Below are positions 35,346 to 44,455 of a DNA stretch of 64,000 bases, in pieces; position 1 is the first letter of the stretch, and each line of letters begins with the position of its first letter. The position numbers and the translations under genes are program-made. The stretch comes from Neptunomonas antarctica (GTDB lineage: Bacteria; Pseudomonadota; Gammaproteobacteria; Pseudomonadales; Balneatricaceae), in the NCBI RefSeq assembly GCF_001305295.1, contig NZ_LJSI01000047.1:44303-108302 (forward strand). The letters are read 5' to 3'. The notes beneath the pieces are model-generated. The model was given only the letters and a program-made list of their open reading frames with translations. It was not told the origin of the DNA and ran no database searches.

Positions 35346-36323
35346 ATGAGTATTAAAATCTTACTTTATATTGCTGGCAGGGCAGTCAAAGGGCTGCTGG
35401 TGCTACTCGTCATTGCAGTGTTTAATTTTTTCCTGATTAGGGCTGCACCAGGAGATCCTGCACAAGTTATGGCAGGTGAAGCGGGTGCCACAGATGAGGT
35501 TTTTCTTCAGCAACTTAGGGAACAATTTGGTCTTGATCAACCCCTCTATTATCAACTGTGGGTCTACATTAATAACATGTTGCATTTCGATATGGGGATT
35601 ACCTATCGTCAGCAGATGCCAGTCTTCGATCTGATTATGGATCGTATGCCAGCCACTTTATTGCTCACTGGAGCGGCCTTTGTCTTGTCTTTGTTATTGG
35701 GTGTTTTAGCGGGGGTAGTGGCGGCAGCAAAGCATAGGAAATGGCCTGATTCAGCGATAACTGTTGCAGCGTTGGTGTTTTACGCCACACCTCTCTTCTG
35801 GTTAGCAATGATGGCTTCACTCTTGTTCTCTGTGTACCTGGATTGGTTGCCAAGCTTTGGCATGCAAACCGTAGGAGAAGATTTTGCTGGCTGGGATAAA
35901 GTGCGGGACATCGGAATACACTTAGTGCTACCTGCAGCGACGTTAGGGCTGTTCTTTACTGCGGTATATGCCCGCATGACGCGAACATCTATGATCGAAA
36001 CCAGTAGACTCGATTTCGTTAAAACGGCAAAAGCGAAAGGTATGAAACCCTCTCGTGTCCTTTATCGTCATGTTCTTCGTAATGCATTATTACCCGTTGT
36101 CACTCTTGCTGGTCTTCAGGCAGGTCAGCTAATAGGCGGTGCAGTTTTAACAGAAACGGTATTTGCCTGGCCTGGCATTGGGCGACTGATGTTTGATGCT
36201 TTATTCCAGCGAGACTACAACCTGCTACTGGGCGTGTTTTTCATATCATCAGCAATGGTCGTTCTTTTCAACCTGATCACCGACGTTATTTATTGTGTGG
36301 TTGATCCCCGAATCGAGTTATAA
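35346..36323 (+). CDS. ABC transporter permease, DppB type
   Basis: The 325-residue inner-membrane permease has about six transmembrane helices. It opens with the DppB N-terminal motif FFLIRAAPGDPAQVMAGEAG and ends with the EAA loop (TAKAKGMKPSRVLYRHVLRN) and ETVFAWPGIGRLMFDALFQRD, the DppB/OppB signature. I prefer ATG 35346 to a GTG three codons upstream. Its partner permease starts 2 bases after its stop, so they are translationally coupled. Confidence 0.94.
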   Translation: MSIKILLYIAGRAVKGLLVLLVIAVFNFFLIRAAPGDPAQVMAGEAGATDEVFLQQLREQFGLDQPLYYQLWVYINNMLHFDMGITYRQQMPVFDLIMDRMPATLLLTGAAFVLSLLLGVLAGVVAAAKHRKWPDSAITVAALVFYATPLFWLAMMASLLFSVYLDWLPSFGMQTVGEDFAGWDKVRDIGIHLVLPAATLGLFFTAVYARMTRTSMIETSRLDFVKTAKAKGMKPSRVLYRHVLRNALLPVVTLAGLQAGQLIGGAVLTETVFAWPGIGRLMFDALFQRDYNLLLGVFFISSAMVVLFNLITDVIYCVVDPRIEL

Positions 36324-36325
36324 AA

Positions 36326-37165
36326 ATGAATATTATCAAAACTTTAAGTCAAAATAAGGTGGCGATGGTTGGGTTTGCTGTTCTCGTAATGCTAATACTC
36401 GTAGCTGTTCTAGGCCCCTATGTTTACGAAGGAACGCCTTGGAAAATGGTACAGAGACCCTTTATTCCGCCGTTCGAAAACAGCAGCTACTTATTAGGCA
36501 CTGATATCCTGGGTCGCGATGTACTCGCTGGTCTGATTTACGGTACCCGGATTTCGCTTCTTGTTAGTTTTGTGTCTACCGTTATAGCCTTATTAATTGG
36601 CATTCCTTTAGGCGCCTATGCGGGGTATTTCGGTGGATGGGTCGATGAAGTATTAATGCGCTTTACTGAAATATTCCAAACGGTTCCAAGTTTTGCATTG
36701 GCGATAGTGCTGGTCGCTATCTTTGAACCTTCTGTTTATTCAATCACTGGCGCGATAGCGCTGGTCAGTTGGCCTCCCGTAGCGCGTCTGGTTCGAGGTG
36801 AGTTTCTGCGGTTGCGCAATCAAGAATACGTTCTGGCAGCAAAACTGAATGGGCAAAGTAACCGAAATATTATCCTTAAAGAAATCTTACCCAATAGCCT
36901 ATCTCCCATTATTGTGCTTGCGTCTTTAATGGTAGCGACTGCGATATTGCTGGAATCTTCGCTTGCATTTTTAGGACTAGGGGATCCCGAAATCATGTCG
37001 TGGGGCTATATGATTGGCTCTTCCAGAACCGTTATACGCCAGGCATGGTGGCTAAGTTTCATTCCGGGTGTTGCCATCGCCGTGACGGTACTCGCCCTAA
37101 ATCTCCTTGGTGAAGGGCTCAACGACGCCTTAAACCCTAAATTATCTGGTAAACGGGAGAGTTGA
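36326..37165 (+). CDS. ABC transporter permease, DppC type
   Basis: The 279-residue membrane protein has the DppC/OppC pattern: LGTDILGRDVLAGLIYGTRI after the first helix, an EAA loop (VLAAKLNGQSNRNIILKEIL) and ESSLAFLGLGDPEIMSWGYM near the C-terminus. It pairs with the DppB-type permease to form the channel for the family-5 binding protein. The ATPase gene begins 1 base after its stop. Confidence 0.94.
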   Translation: MNIIKTLSQNKVAMVGFAVLVMLILVAVLGPYVYEGTPWKMVQRPFIPPFENSSYLLGTDILGRDVLAGLIYGTRISLLVSFVSTVIALLIGIPLGAYAGYFGGWVDEVLMRFTEIFQTVPSFALAIVLVAIFEPSVYSITGAIALVSWPPVARLVRGEFLRLRNQEYVLAAKLNGQSNRNIILKEILPNSLSPIIVLASLMVATAILLESSLAFLGLGDPEIMSWGYMIGSSRTVIRQAWWLSFIPGVAIAVTVLALNLLGEGLNDALNPKLSGKRES

Positions 37166-37166
37166 T

Positions 37167-38819
37167 ATGACGCCTTTATTGAAAGTAGAGAACTTAAGTA
37201 TTCGTCTTCCTGAAGGCGCTGATCGTGAGTTCGCTATCAGTAACGTGAACTATGATCTTCTGCCTGGTGAGATTCTCTGTGTTGTAGGCGAGTCAGGCTC
37301 AGGTAAGTCTATGACAGCGAATGCCATCATGGGGTTGCTTCCAGCTACCATTGAGGTTAATCGGGGAACCATAATATTTGATGGTTATGATCTCGTTTCC
37401 CTGGAAGAGCGACGCGCCAGAGCGCTGCGTGGAAATCGTATAAGCATGATCTTCCAAGAACCAATGACGGCGCTTAATCCTTTGATGCGGATTGCAGATC
37501 AGATAAGTGAAGTCTTTTTGATCCACACCGACATGACGTCAAAAGAACGTGAGACAAGGACGTTGGCATTGTTAGAAGATGTTGGACTACCGGATCCTGA
37601 AAAGATGATGCGGGCCTACCCACATCAGCTTTCAGGAGGGCAGCGCCAGCGAGTTATGATTGCCATGGCGCTGGCATTAGAACCTTCAGTACTTATTGCG
37701 GATGAGCCTACCACTGCATTAGATGTCACCACACAGGCACAAATCCTTAAATTGATTAAGGATCTTCAAAAGAAACATAACACTGCCGTTATGTTTATTA
37801 CCCATGATTTTGGTGTGGTCGCAGAGATTGCAGACCGCGTTGTGGTTATGGAAAAGGGAATAATGGTAGAAATCGGCAGCCGCGATGAAGTGCTAAATAA
37901 TCCCCAGCATTCCTATACTCAAAAGCTAATAGCGGCGGTCCCCCCACTCACTGCACCGGAGCGAATCAGCCATAAACAATCTGATCGAACGCCTGTGTTG
38001 TCCGTCAATAATTTGTATAAAACTTTCAGTACTGGTGGTAGTTGGTTCCGAAAAGGTCGAGTCGTTAAAGCTGTTGATAATGTCAGTTTTGATCTGTATA
38101 GAGGTGAAACGCTTGGGCTTGTTGGAGAGTCAGGTTCAGGAAAATCGACGGTAAGTCGCTGTGTGGTGCGTTTATTGGATTCAGATAGTGGTGAAATAGT
38201 ATTGGGAGGAAGCCCTATTCAGTTGTTGAAAGGCCGCGATCTCGCTCCCTTCAGAAAGCGCATTCAGATGGTTTTTCAAGACCCTTACGGGTCGCTTAAT
38301 CCCAGAAAAACAATTGGCCAGATAATTGCCGATGGACCCATAGCCCAGGGCATGTCTCCCAAAGATGCTATGGCTAAGGCCGTTGAGTTGCTGGAACTAG
38401 TTGAGCTTCCTGCGGCTGCTTTAGATCGATATCCTCACGAGTTTTCCGGCGGGCAGAGGCAGCGAGTGGGTATTGCCCGTGCTCTCGCGCATGATCCGGA
38501 AGTGTTGGTAGCTGATGAGGCAATCTCTGCTTTAGATGTTTCGGTACAAGCTCAAATATTAGATTTGATCGAGACGCTTAAAAAGCGATTAAACCTGGCG
38601 GTTCTTTTTGTGGTGCATGATTTACGCGTGGCTGCGCAAGTCTGTGACCGCGTAATTGTTATGCAGCGAGGAAAAATTGTTGAATCTGGTAACACTCGCC
38701 AAGTATTTGTTTCTCCGAACCACGCTTATACCAAGAGCCTGATTGCTTCTATTCCGGGTGCTCATTGGCGGTCAGGGAAGGACGCTAAGCCTCCGATACC
38801 ACAGGAGGTTGTTGCGTAA
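37167..38819 (+). CDS. Fused ABC ATPase (DppD-DppF type, GsiA-like)
   Basis: This single 550-residue polypeptide carries two complete nucleotide-binding domains, equivalent to separate DppD and DppF: Walker A GESGSGKS near residue 41 and again near 323; signature LSGGQRQR and FSGGQRQR; Walker [12 protein letters not shown] and [11 protein letters not shown]. Each half has the family-5 C-terminal tail ([12 protein letters not shown] and [12 protein letters not shown]). It energises uptake through the two permeases. Its stop overlaps the next gene start by one base (TAATG), so the dehydrogenase is coupled to the transporter. Confidence 0.95.
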   Translation: MTPLLKVENLSIRLPEGADREFAISNVNYDLLPGEILCVVGESGSGKSMTANAIMGLLPATIEVNRGTIIFDGYDLVSLEERRARALRGNRISMIFQEPMTALNPLMRIADQISEVFLIHTDMTSKERETRTLALLEDVGLPDPEKMMRAYPHQLSGGQRQRVMIAMALALEPSVLIADEPTTALDVTTQAQILKLIKDLQKKHNTAVMFITHDFGVVAEIADRVVVMEKGIMVEIGSRDEVLNNPQHSYTQKLIAAVPPLTAPERISHKQSDRTPVLSVNNLYKTFSTGGSWFRKGRVVKAVDNVSFDLYRGETLGLVGESGSGKSTVSRCVVRLLDSDSGEIVLGGSPIQLLKGRDLAPFRKRIQMVFQDPYGSLNPRKTIGQIIADGPIAQGMSPKDAMAKAVELLELVELPAAALDRYPHEFSGGQRQRVGIARALAHDPEVLVADEAISALDVSVQAQILDLIETLKKRLNLAVLFVVHDLRVAAQVCDRVIVMQRGKIVESGNTRQVFVSPNHAYTKSLIASIPGAHWRSGKDAKPPIPQEVVA

Positions 38820-39757
38820 TGCTATATGGAATAGTACATAGCAGCCAGCTGGATATGAATGTCTATCTGAAGTGCTTTGAAGACTATGCAGATGAAGTAA
38901 CGGTCGTTACAGAGGATATGCCGCATGATCCTTCAAAAATAACTTTCGCGCTGTTATGGCACCCTAATATAGATTTCTTTGAACGTTATCCAAATGTGCG
39001 TCTTGTCGCCTCAATAGCTGCTGGCGTGGATAATATTTTTGCGTGCCAAAGTATCGATGCCCGGGTTCAAGTCTGTCGTAATCGCGATCCAGAGCAAGCT
39101 TCTATAATGAGTACTTTTGCTCTTTGGCACATCATTAATCATCAACGCAATTTTCCGCTCTATCTGCAGCAACAACGAGAAAGTCGATGGCAAAGTCTGC
39201 CCATGAGAGCGCCCAGTGAAGTCAATATTGGAGTGCTGGGCTTGGGTTTTTTAGGGGAGCATATTGCTAATGATTGCCAGAGGTTAGGATTTTCCGTTGC
39301 CGGTTGGCGTAAGCATAAAAAAGACATCAAAAACCCTAATGTGCCGGTTTATCACGGCGCAAATCAACTTTCAGCTTTTTTATGTCGTACGGAAGTATTG
39401 ATATGCGTTCTTCCCCTCACCGAAGAAACCCGAGGGATTTTAAATAGGGCTTTATTTGAACAATTAAAACCTAACGCCTATTTAATTCATATTGGTCGGG
39501 GTGGGCAGCTAGATGCGAAGGATTTACTTGAAGCGTTAGATGAAGGATTTCTTTGCGGTGCTTCTGTTGATGTTTTTGAAGAGGAGCCGCTTCCGCAAAC
39601 TAGTCCTTTCTGGAAACATCCTAATATTATAGTTACGCCTCATGATGCAAGTGATGTACGCCCCGTCGCCGCTGTTTTCAACCTCATCGAAGAGGTGCGT
39701 CGATTTTCGGCGGGGATACCTTTGATGAATAGTATTCAATCTAACATTGGTTATTAA
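38819..39757 (+). CDS. D-2-hydroxyacid dehydrogenase (GhrA-like glyoxylate/hydroxypyruvate reductase family)
   Basis: The 312-residue NAD(P)-dependent dehydrogenase has the nucleotide loop GLGFLG (141-146) and the catalytic Arg227 (HIGRGGQL), Glu near 254-256 (DVFEEEPLP) and His275 (TPHDAS). The W-R-x-x-K after strand 2 (AGWRKHKKD) suggests NADPH preference, as in GhrA. Members interconvert 2-ketoacids such as glyoxylate or hydroxypyruvate with D-hydroxyacids. The coding sequence begins within the ATPase stop codon, which links it to the imported substrate. The exact substrate is unknown. Confidence 0.9.
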   Translation: MLYGIVHSSQLDMNVYLKCFEDYADEVTVVTEDMPHDPSKITFALLWHPNIDFFERYPNVRLVASIAAGVDNIFACQSIDARVQVCRNRDPEQASIMSTFALWHIINHQRNFPLYLQQQRESRWQSLPMRAPSEVNIGVLGLGFLGEHIANDCQRLGFSVAGWRKHKKDIKNPNVPVYHGANQLSAFLCRTEVLICVLPLTEETRGILNRALFEQLKPNAYLIHIGRGGQLDAKDLLEALDEGFLCGASVDVFEEEPLPQTSPFWKHPNIIVTPHDASDVRPVAAVFNLIEEVRRFSAGIPLMNSIQSNIGY

Positions 39758-39770
39758 GTAGAGATTTATT

Positions 39771-41027
39771 ATGACTGTTGAAAAATGTAATCGTGACCGA
39801 CTGTGGAGCTCAATCATGGCGATTGGGGAAATTGGGCATGTTGACGTAGTAGGTAGCAAGGTTGGTGGCTGTCACCGTTTAGCCTTAACAGACAAAGACA
39901 AGCAGGCCCGAGATCTTTTTATAAAGTGGGCTCAAGATATTGGTTGTACGTTAAGAGTTGATGCGGTAGGTAATCTTTTTCTAAGGCGCAAAGGTAAAAG
40001 TGATGAGTTGAAGCCAGTGATGTCTGGTAGTCATTTGGATACACAGCCCACTGGCGGCAAGTTTGATGGTATTTATGGTTGTTTGGCTGGGCTTGAAGCT
40101 TTACGTTGTTTAAATGAGCGAAATATCCAAACATTACGGCCCATCGAAATTGCAGTATGGACCAACGAAGAGGGTGCTCGTTTCAAACCGGCGATGCTCG
40201 GTTCTGGTGTCTATGCAGGTGTTTTTAAACTTGAAGACGCGCTAAATACTGAAGATGAAAGCGGAGTTAGTCTGGAAGCTGAACTTGAACGCTTAGGGTA
40301 TAGCGATCTAGCTGACCTTGATGATCCTGGTTGTCATCAATACTTCGAGTTACATATCGAGCAAGGTCCAGTGCTTGAGAGATTAGGTATAGATCTCGGA
40401 ATCGTATCAGGAGTATTGGGTGTGCGCTGGTATGAGGTTGAGGTTACAGGGCGCTCTTGCCATGCGGGACCAAGTCCTATGGACTTGCGGAGCGATGCAT
40501 TGGTTGGAACATCGAAAATGATTACTGAATTAACCGATATGACCATGAAACATGGGCAAGATAGTCGCTGTACGATTGGTGAACTGAAAATTCCTAATGC
40601 TTCTACAAACGTTTCTCCTGGTAAAGTGAAGTTCTCCCTGGATTTACGAGAAGGAAGTCTCGATCAACTAAACGAGCTAGAGACCAAGGCGTTTGAAACT
40701 ATTCACCGGATTGCTTATCACCATCAACTAGAAATCGGCATAAAGGAAACGTGGTCATTACCACCTTGTCCCTTCGATACAAAGTGCTTGTCCCTCATTC
40801 AACAAGCATGTGAATTAAGCCATCCAGAGGTTGAGCCACATAGCTTAGTAAGTGGAGCAGGGCATGACGCGGTTTACATCAGCCGAGTTGCTCCGACAGC
40901 TATGATTTTCGTTCCTTCAGAGGACGGTTTAAGTCACAACGAATGTGAATACACTAGCCCGGATCAACTAGAAAAGGGCTGCGATGTTCTCTTGAATACT
41001 CTTATTCTAGCGGCAAACTGCGACTGA
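39771..41027 (+). CDS. Zn-dependent amidohydrolase, hydantoinase/carbamoylase family (M20)
   Basis: The 418-residue dinuclear zinc hydrolase shows His88 (MSGSHLDTQPTGGKFDG, with Asp99 bridging), Glu133-Glu134 (WTNEEGARF), His195 (ELHIEQGPVLE) and a C-terminal His in SGAGHDAVYI. The dimerisation domain (VTGRSCHAGPSPMDLRSDAL) has the family substrate-binding Arg. Relatives are allantoate amidohydrolase, N-carbamoyl-L-amino acid hydrolase and beta-ureidopropionase, so a carbamoyl or amide group is the likely target. It is the last intact gene of the island operon, 13 bases after the dehydrogenase, and is followed by a decayed amidohydrolase gene. Confidence 0.92.
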   Translation: MTVEKCNRDRLWSSIMAIGEIGHVDVVGSKVGGCHRLALTDKDKQARDLFIKWAQDIGCTLRVDAVGNLFLRRKGKSDELKPVMSGSHLDTQPTGGKFDGIYGCLAGLEALRCLNERNIQTLRPIEIAVWTNEEGARFKPAMLGSGVYAGVFKLEDALNTEDESGVSLEAELERLGYSDLADLDDPGCHQYFELHIEQGPVLERLGIDLGIVSGVLGVRWYEVEVTGRSCHAGPSPMDLRSDALVGTSKMITELTDMTMKHGQDSRCTIGELKIPNASTNVSPGKVKFSLDLREGSLDQLNELETKAFETIHRIAYHHQLEIGIKETWSLPPCPFDTKCLSLIQQACELSHPEVEPHSLVSGAGHDAVYISRVAPTAMIFVPSEDGLSHNECEYTSPDQLEKGCDVLLNTLILAANCD

Positions 41028-41060
41028 TTTTTGTTGCCTGTACAGTGTAAGGAGTACCAA

Positions 41061-41713
41061 TATCAAAGCTTTTTATCATCAGAATCAGCATGCTCCTAAG
41101 TTCTATATGAGAACGTTAAGCCGCCTCAAGCGCGAGAAATACCAGAGCATGGAGAAATTTCCGCCAGGTATTAACAGATTTAGACATTCCGATTAGTCCT
41201 TCAAAAGACTTTGGTATGCCATATATTGCAATGATTCACTCGCCAGACTATTTAAGTTTCTTAAAGTCGGTTTATACCAAGTGGGCTCAACTACCTGAAG
41301 CAAATGAAGAGGTCATTCCCAAAAGTAATCCTGGGCGGTATGCCTCGACTTATCCTAAAGATATTATTGGGCAGGTCGGTTGGAATTTGATGGACACCTC
41401 CTGTCCACTGGGCGCAGGAACTTGGTCCGGTGTTTATGTTTAGCACAAACTGCAATTAGTGTAATCGCCGCTAAAGAGGGCAACTTTAGAAGAATTTTCT
41501 CCAGATGCCATTGTTATTGCATTAGGGCTGGATGCCGCTGAGCAAGATCCTTTTGCCGTACTTGGTTTAACCACAGAAGGGTTCTGTGAAATTGGCAAAC
41601 GAGTAAAGGTGCTCAATAAGCCTACATTGATAGTACAAGAAGGAGGGTATATTTCGTCAGTTCTCGGAGACTACCTCGCGGCAGTGCTTAACCCCTTTAC
41701 GCTAAAAAATTAA
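41061..41713 (+). pseudogene. Decayed histone deacetylase-family (acetylpolyamine amidohydrolase) gene
   Basis: Pieces of one HDAC-superfamily protein can be read in order but in different frames: AFYHQNQHAPKFYMRTLSRL at 41067-41126, a shift near 41180, then PYIAMIHSPDYLSFLKSVYT and YASTYPKDIIGQVGWNLMDT up to a stop at 41441-41443, a short AQTAISVIAA, then SPDAIVIALGLDAAEQDPFA and PTLIVQEGGYISSVLGDYLA to the stop at 41711. The block holding the catalytic histidines and zinc ligands (between the two later parts) is absent, so about 130-140 residues are deleted by comparison with the roughly 340-residue family length. The gene is certainly non-functional. It was probably once part of the island operon. 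Confidence 0.85.
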
Positions 41714-41820
41714 TCATCAATTGAATATTTTCGATTTGAACAGGTAATTCATTGCACTTACATATTAAAATATTTGGGAGTGCAGCAATATGTACTGGTG
41801 TTAAAAGACGAATGGAGTAA

Positions 41821-41857
41821 GGGAGTCGGCATTACTGTTACGTATCTGCTGACTCCC
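41821..41857. terminator. Hairpin between the pseudogene and the acyl-CoA ligase
   Basis: GGGAGTCGGCA (41821-41831) pairs with TGCTGACTCCC (41847-41857), one wobble, around a 15-base loop. There is no good U-tract on either side. Its position between convergent transcripts suggests a terminator. Confidence 0.5.
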
Positions 41858-41872
41858 CCGTATTTGTTGCTA

Positions 41873-43552
41873 TTAACTTACTTCATCAACGGCACGCTGA
41901 CGTAATAGGAAACGCTGTAACTTTCCGCTGGGTGTCTTTGGAAGCTCGTCTATAAACTCAATTTCACGCGGGAATGAATGCGTTGAGAGACGCTTACGCA
42001 CAAATTGTTGCAGCTCTTCTACCAGTGCCGGGCCGGCTTCATATTCAGATCGGATAACCACATAGGCTTTTACAATGCTGCCTCTTTTCTCATCGGGTTT
42101 ACCAACAACAGCACTTTCAGTGACGGCCGGGTGTTCTAATAGCGTACTTTCGACATCCGCTGGGCCAATGCGATAACCTGCTGAGGCGATAATATCATCG
42201 TCGCGACCCGTGTAAGAATGGGAGCCATCACCGTTACTGATAACGATATCGCCGGTCAGATAGTATTTACCTTTGAAGGGGTTTTTCTCTTCCCAGGTAT
42301 AGCCTTGAAAGAAGAACTGTGGAGATTGTTCAATATCAATCGCTAACTCGCCGGTTTGCCCAGCGGCGATCTCGTTCAGGTCTGAATCCAAAGCCACTAA
42401 GCGATATCCGGGTAGCGGATAACCCATGCAGGCGGTACGTTCTTGATGCGTAACGGCATGGAAGTTAGCAGAGACCATGCCTGTTTCTGTTTGGCCATAT
42501 TGGTCACACACGGCGCAGTTGAAGACCTTGTACATCCATGAAATTACTTCAGGGTTGAGTGGTTCGCCGGCACTGCTGGCGGCTCTGAGGTTTATATCGT
42601 AATTCGCACGCAGTTCAGTGTTGGCCATCAATAGTCGGTAGGCCGTGGGTGCCGCCGCCAGATTGGTGATCTTATAGTTTTGTAAAAACTCGAAGGTGTT
42701 TTCTGCGGTAAAGCCCTGCTCATTAAAATGGGTTGTGCAGCCCAGAAGCAGAGGTCCAACCACCGCGTAATAAAGCCCATAAGCCCAGCCAGGATCAGCA
42801 ACATTCCAATATCTGTCTTCTGGAAGCACTTCTATGGCGTATGTCATGTAGGTCCAAAAGGGGATAAGTGCTTTGGCCGGCACGGTAACACCTTTGGATT
42901 TCCCGGTGGTGCCTGAGGTGAACATTTGCAGGAACGGTTCATCTTTAGTGATCAATACGGGTTCGAAAATGTCTGATTGGCTGTCCTGCGCTGCGCTGAA
43001 CAAGGCGTCGGCATCATCCGCATATTGATCATCGGCTGCAGCGACCAAGAGGGTTTTAGGCAGAATGCTGACATCTAGTAATTTTGGCCATTGTTCAGTG
43101 TTCGTGACAATCAGTTTAGTGTCGGCTTTAGTGAGACGGTATTCAATCGCGCCTGAGCCGAAGGCTGTAAACAAAGGTTGGTACACGGCACCGGCTCTGA
43201 GCGTACCCAAAACGGTAATCAGTAGCTCAGGTGTTCGCGGTAAAAGACAAGCAACACGGTCGCCTTTACCAATCCCCTGAGACTGAAGGTAGTTGGCGAA
43301 TTGTGCAGAGCGGCGTTTTAGTTCTTTAAAGCTCAGTTCACCACGCGAGCCGTCTGCGCGTTCGTAGCGTAATGCTACTTTATCCGGGCCTTCTACAGAA
43401 ACGTCTACACCATCATTTTCAGCATCGGCATAACGGTCACAGATTTCAACACACACATTAATGCCGGTTTCCAGACTCCCGGAGAACTGATCATCAATTT
43501 TTTCTGCCGAGAATTGTTTGATTAAATCCTCATAGTTCATTTTTTTCATCAC
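41873..43552 (-). CDS. AMP-binding acyl-CoA ligase
   Basis: This ANL-superfamily enzyme of 559 residues activates a carboxylic acid through an acyl-adenylate. Motifs: P-loop MFTSGTTGKSKGV, A5 YGQTETG, A7 YYLTGD and A8 GRDDDIIASAGYRIGPADVE, and the catalytic lysine in TPSGKLQR. The pattern YWNVADPGWAYGLYY is typical of the acetyl/propionyl/medium-chain subgroup. It is the third gene of an operon with an SDR and an acyl-CoA dehydrogenase (94 bases from the SDR), so it likely primes a short branched or medium acid for beta-oxidation. Substrate uncertain. Confidence 0.9.
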   Translation of the reverse strand: MMKKMNYEDLIKQFSAEKIDDQFSGSLETGINVCVEICDRYADAENDGVDVSVEGPDKVALRYERADGSRGELSFKELKRRSAQFANYLQSQGIGKGDRVACLLPRTPELLITVLGTLRAGAVYQPLFTAFGSGAIEYRLTKADTKLIVTNTEQWPKLLDVSILPKTLLVAAADDQYADDADALFSAAQDSQSDIFEPVLITKDEPFLQMFTSGTTGKSKGVTVPAKALIPFWTYMTYAIEVLPEDRYWNVADPGWAYGLYYAVVGPLLLGCTTHFNEQGFTAENTFEFLQNYKITNLAAAPTAYRLLMANTELRANYDINLRAASSAGEPLNPEVISWMYKVFNCAVCDQYGQTETGMVSANFHAVTHQERTACMGYPLPGYRLVALDSDLNEIAAGQTGELAIDIEQSPQFFFQGYTWEEKNPFKGKYYLTGDIVISNGDGSHSYTGRDDDIIASAGYRIGPADVESTLLEHPAVTESAVVGKPDEKRGSIVKAYVVIRSEYEAGPALVEELQQFVRKRLSTHSFPREIEFIDELPKTPSGKLQRFLLRQRAVDEVS

Positions 43553-43646
43553 TACCTCAATTCGGTATTTATTATCTTTATAAGTGACATGACGTTGGTT
43601 TTATAATAGTCACAACGAAAAATTTATAAGTGTTATAACCTTGGCT

Positions 43647-44414
43647 TTATTTAGGTTCCATACGAATAGCGCCATCAAGACGAATCACTTCACCGTTAAG
43701 GTAGCCGTTATTAATAATATGAATAGCCAATGACGCATATTCTTGCGGTTCACCAAAACGTTTCGGGTGTTGCACCATTTTGATGAGAGGCTCCCGTACT
43801 TCATCGGTCATGGCTTTCATCATTGGGGTATCGAAAATACCGGGTGCAATGGTCATCACACGTATGCCCAGTGGCGCAAGATCACGTGCTAGTGGTAGTG
43901 TCATGCCGACCACGCCTGCTTTACTGGCGCTATAAGCTGACTGGCCAACTTGTCCGTCAAATGCCGCGACTGAGGCAGTATTGATAATCACGCCTCGCTC
44001 TCCATCAGCATTAGGTTCATTTTTGGCCATCTGCTCGGCAGCCAATCGCAAGACGTTAAATGTACCGATCAGATTGATATTGATAACTTGAGCAAATCTT
44101 TCGAGGGGCAAGGCACCGTTACGTCCGACTGTTTTACCGCCTGGCGCTATACCTGCACAATTGATGCATACATCGATAGTACCAAATACGTCTACGGCCT
44201 TTGCAATGCCCGCTTCAGTAGAAGCAACATCGGTGACATCGACTTTTGCAAAAATAGCGTCCCCGATATGATCGGTTTCAAGTGCCCTGCCTGCTTCTTC
44301 ATTAAGGTCAAAGGCAACGACTTTGGCGCCTTTTTTGACCAGTTCCTGGCAGGTGATTAAGCCAAGACCGGATGCTCCACCGGTGACAATAACGACTTTG
44401 TTTTTCAGTTCCAT
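43647..44414 (-). CDS. SDR family 3-hydroxyacyl-CoA dehydrogenase (HSD10-like)
   Basis: The 255-residue classical short-chain dehydrogenase has the TGGASGLG cofactor loop (residues 11-18), an acidic residue after strand 2 ([12 protein letters not shown] preference), NCAGIAPG, catalytic Ser in INTASVAAF and the Y-x-x-x-K pair in SAYSASKAG. The overall pattern ([20 protein letters not shown], then [20 protein letters not shown]) is that of 3-hydroxyacyl-CoA / 2-methyl-3-hydroxybutyryl-CoA dehydrogenase type II. It lies 41 bases after the acyl-CoA dehydrogenase gene, consistent with consecutive steps in isoleucine-like or short acyl degradation. Confidence 0.9.
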   Translation of the reverse strand: MELKNKVVIVTGGASGLGLITCQELVKKGAKVVAFDLNEEAGRALETDHIGDAIFAKVDVTDVASTEAGIAKAVDVFGTIDVCINCAGIAPGGKTVGRNGALPLERFAQVININLIGTFNVLRLAAEQMAKNEPNADGERGVIINTASVAAFDGQVGQSAYSASKAGVVGMTLPLARDLAPLGIRVMTIAPGIFDTPMMKAMTDEVREPLIKMVQHPKRFGEPQEYASLAIHIINNGYLNGEVIRLDGAIRMEPK

Positions 44415-44455
44415 GAATACTCTCTTCGTGTGTGTTTACGTAGAATGAAGTCCGC

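Noticed and set aside
41216..41443. A 75-codon frame considered as an independent small gene
   Set aside because: It is the middle fragment of the decayed HDAC-family gene; homologous pieces flank it in other frames.
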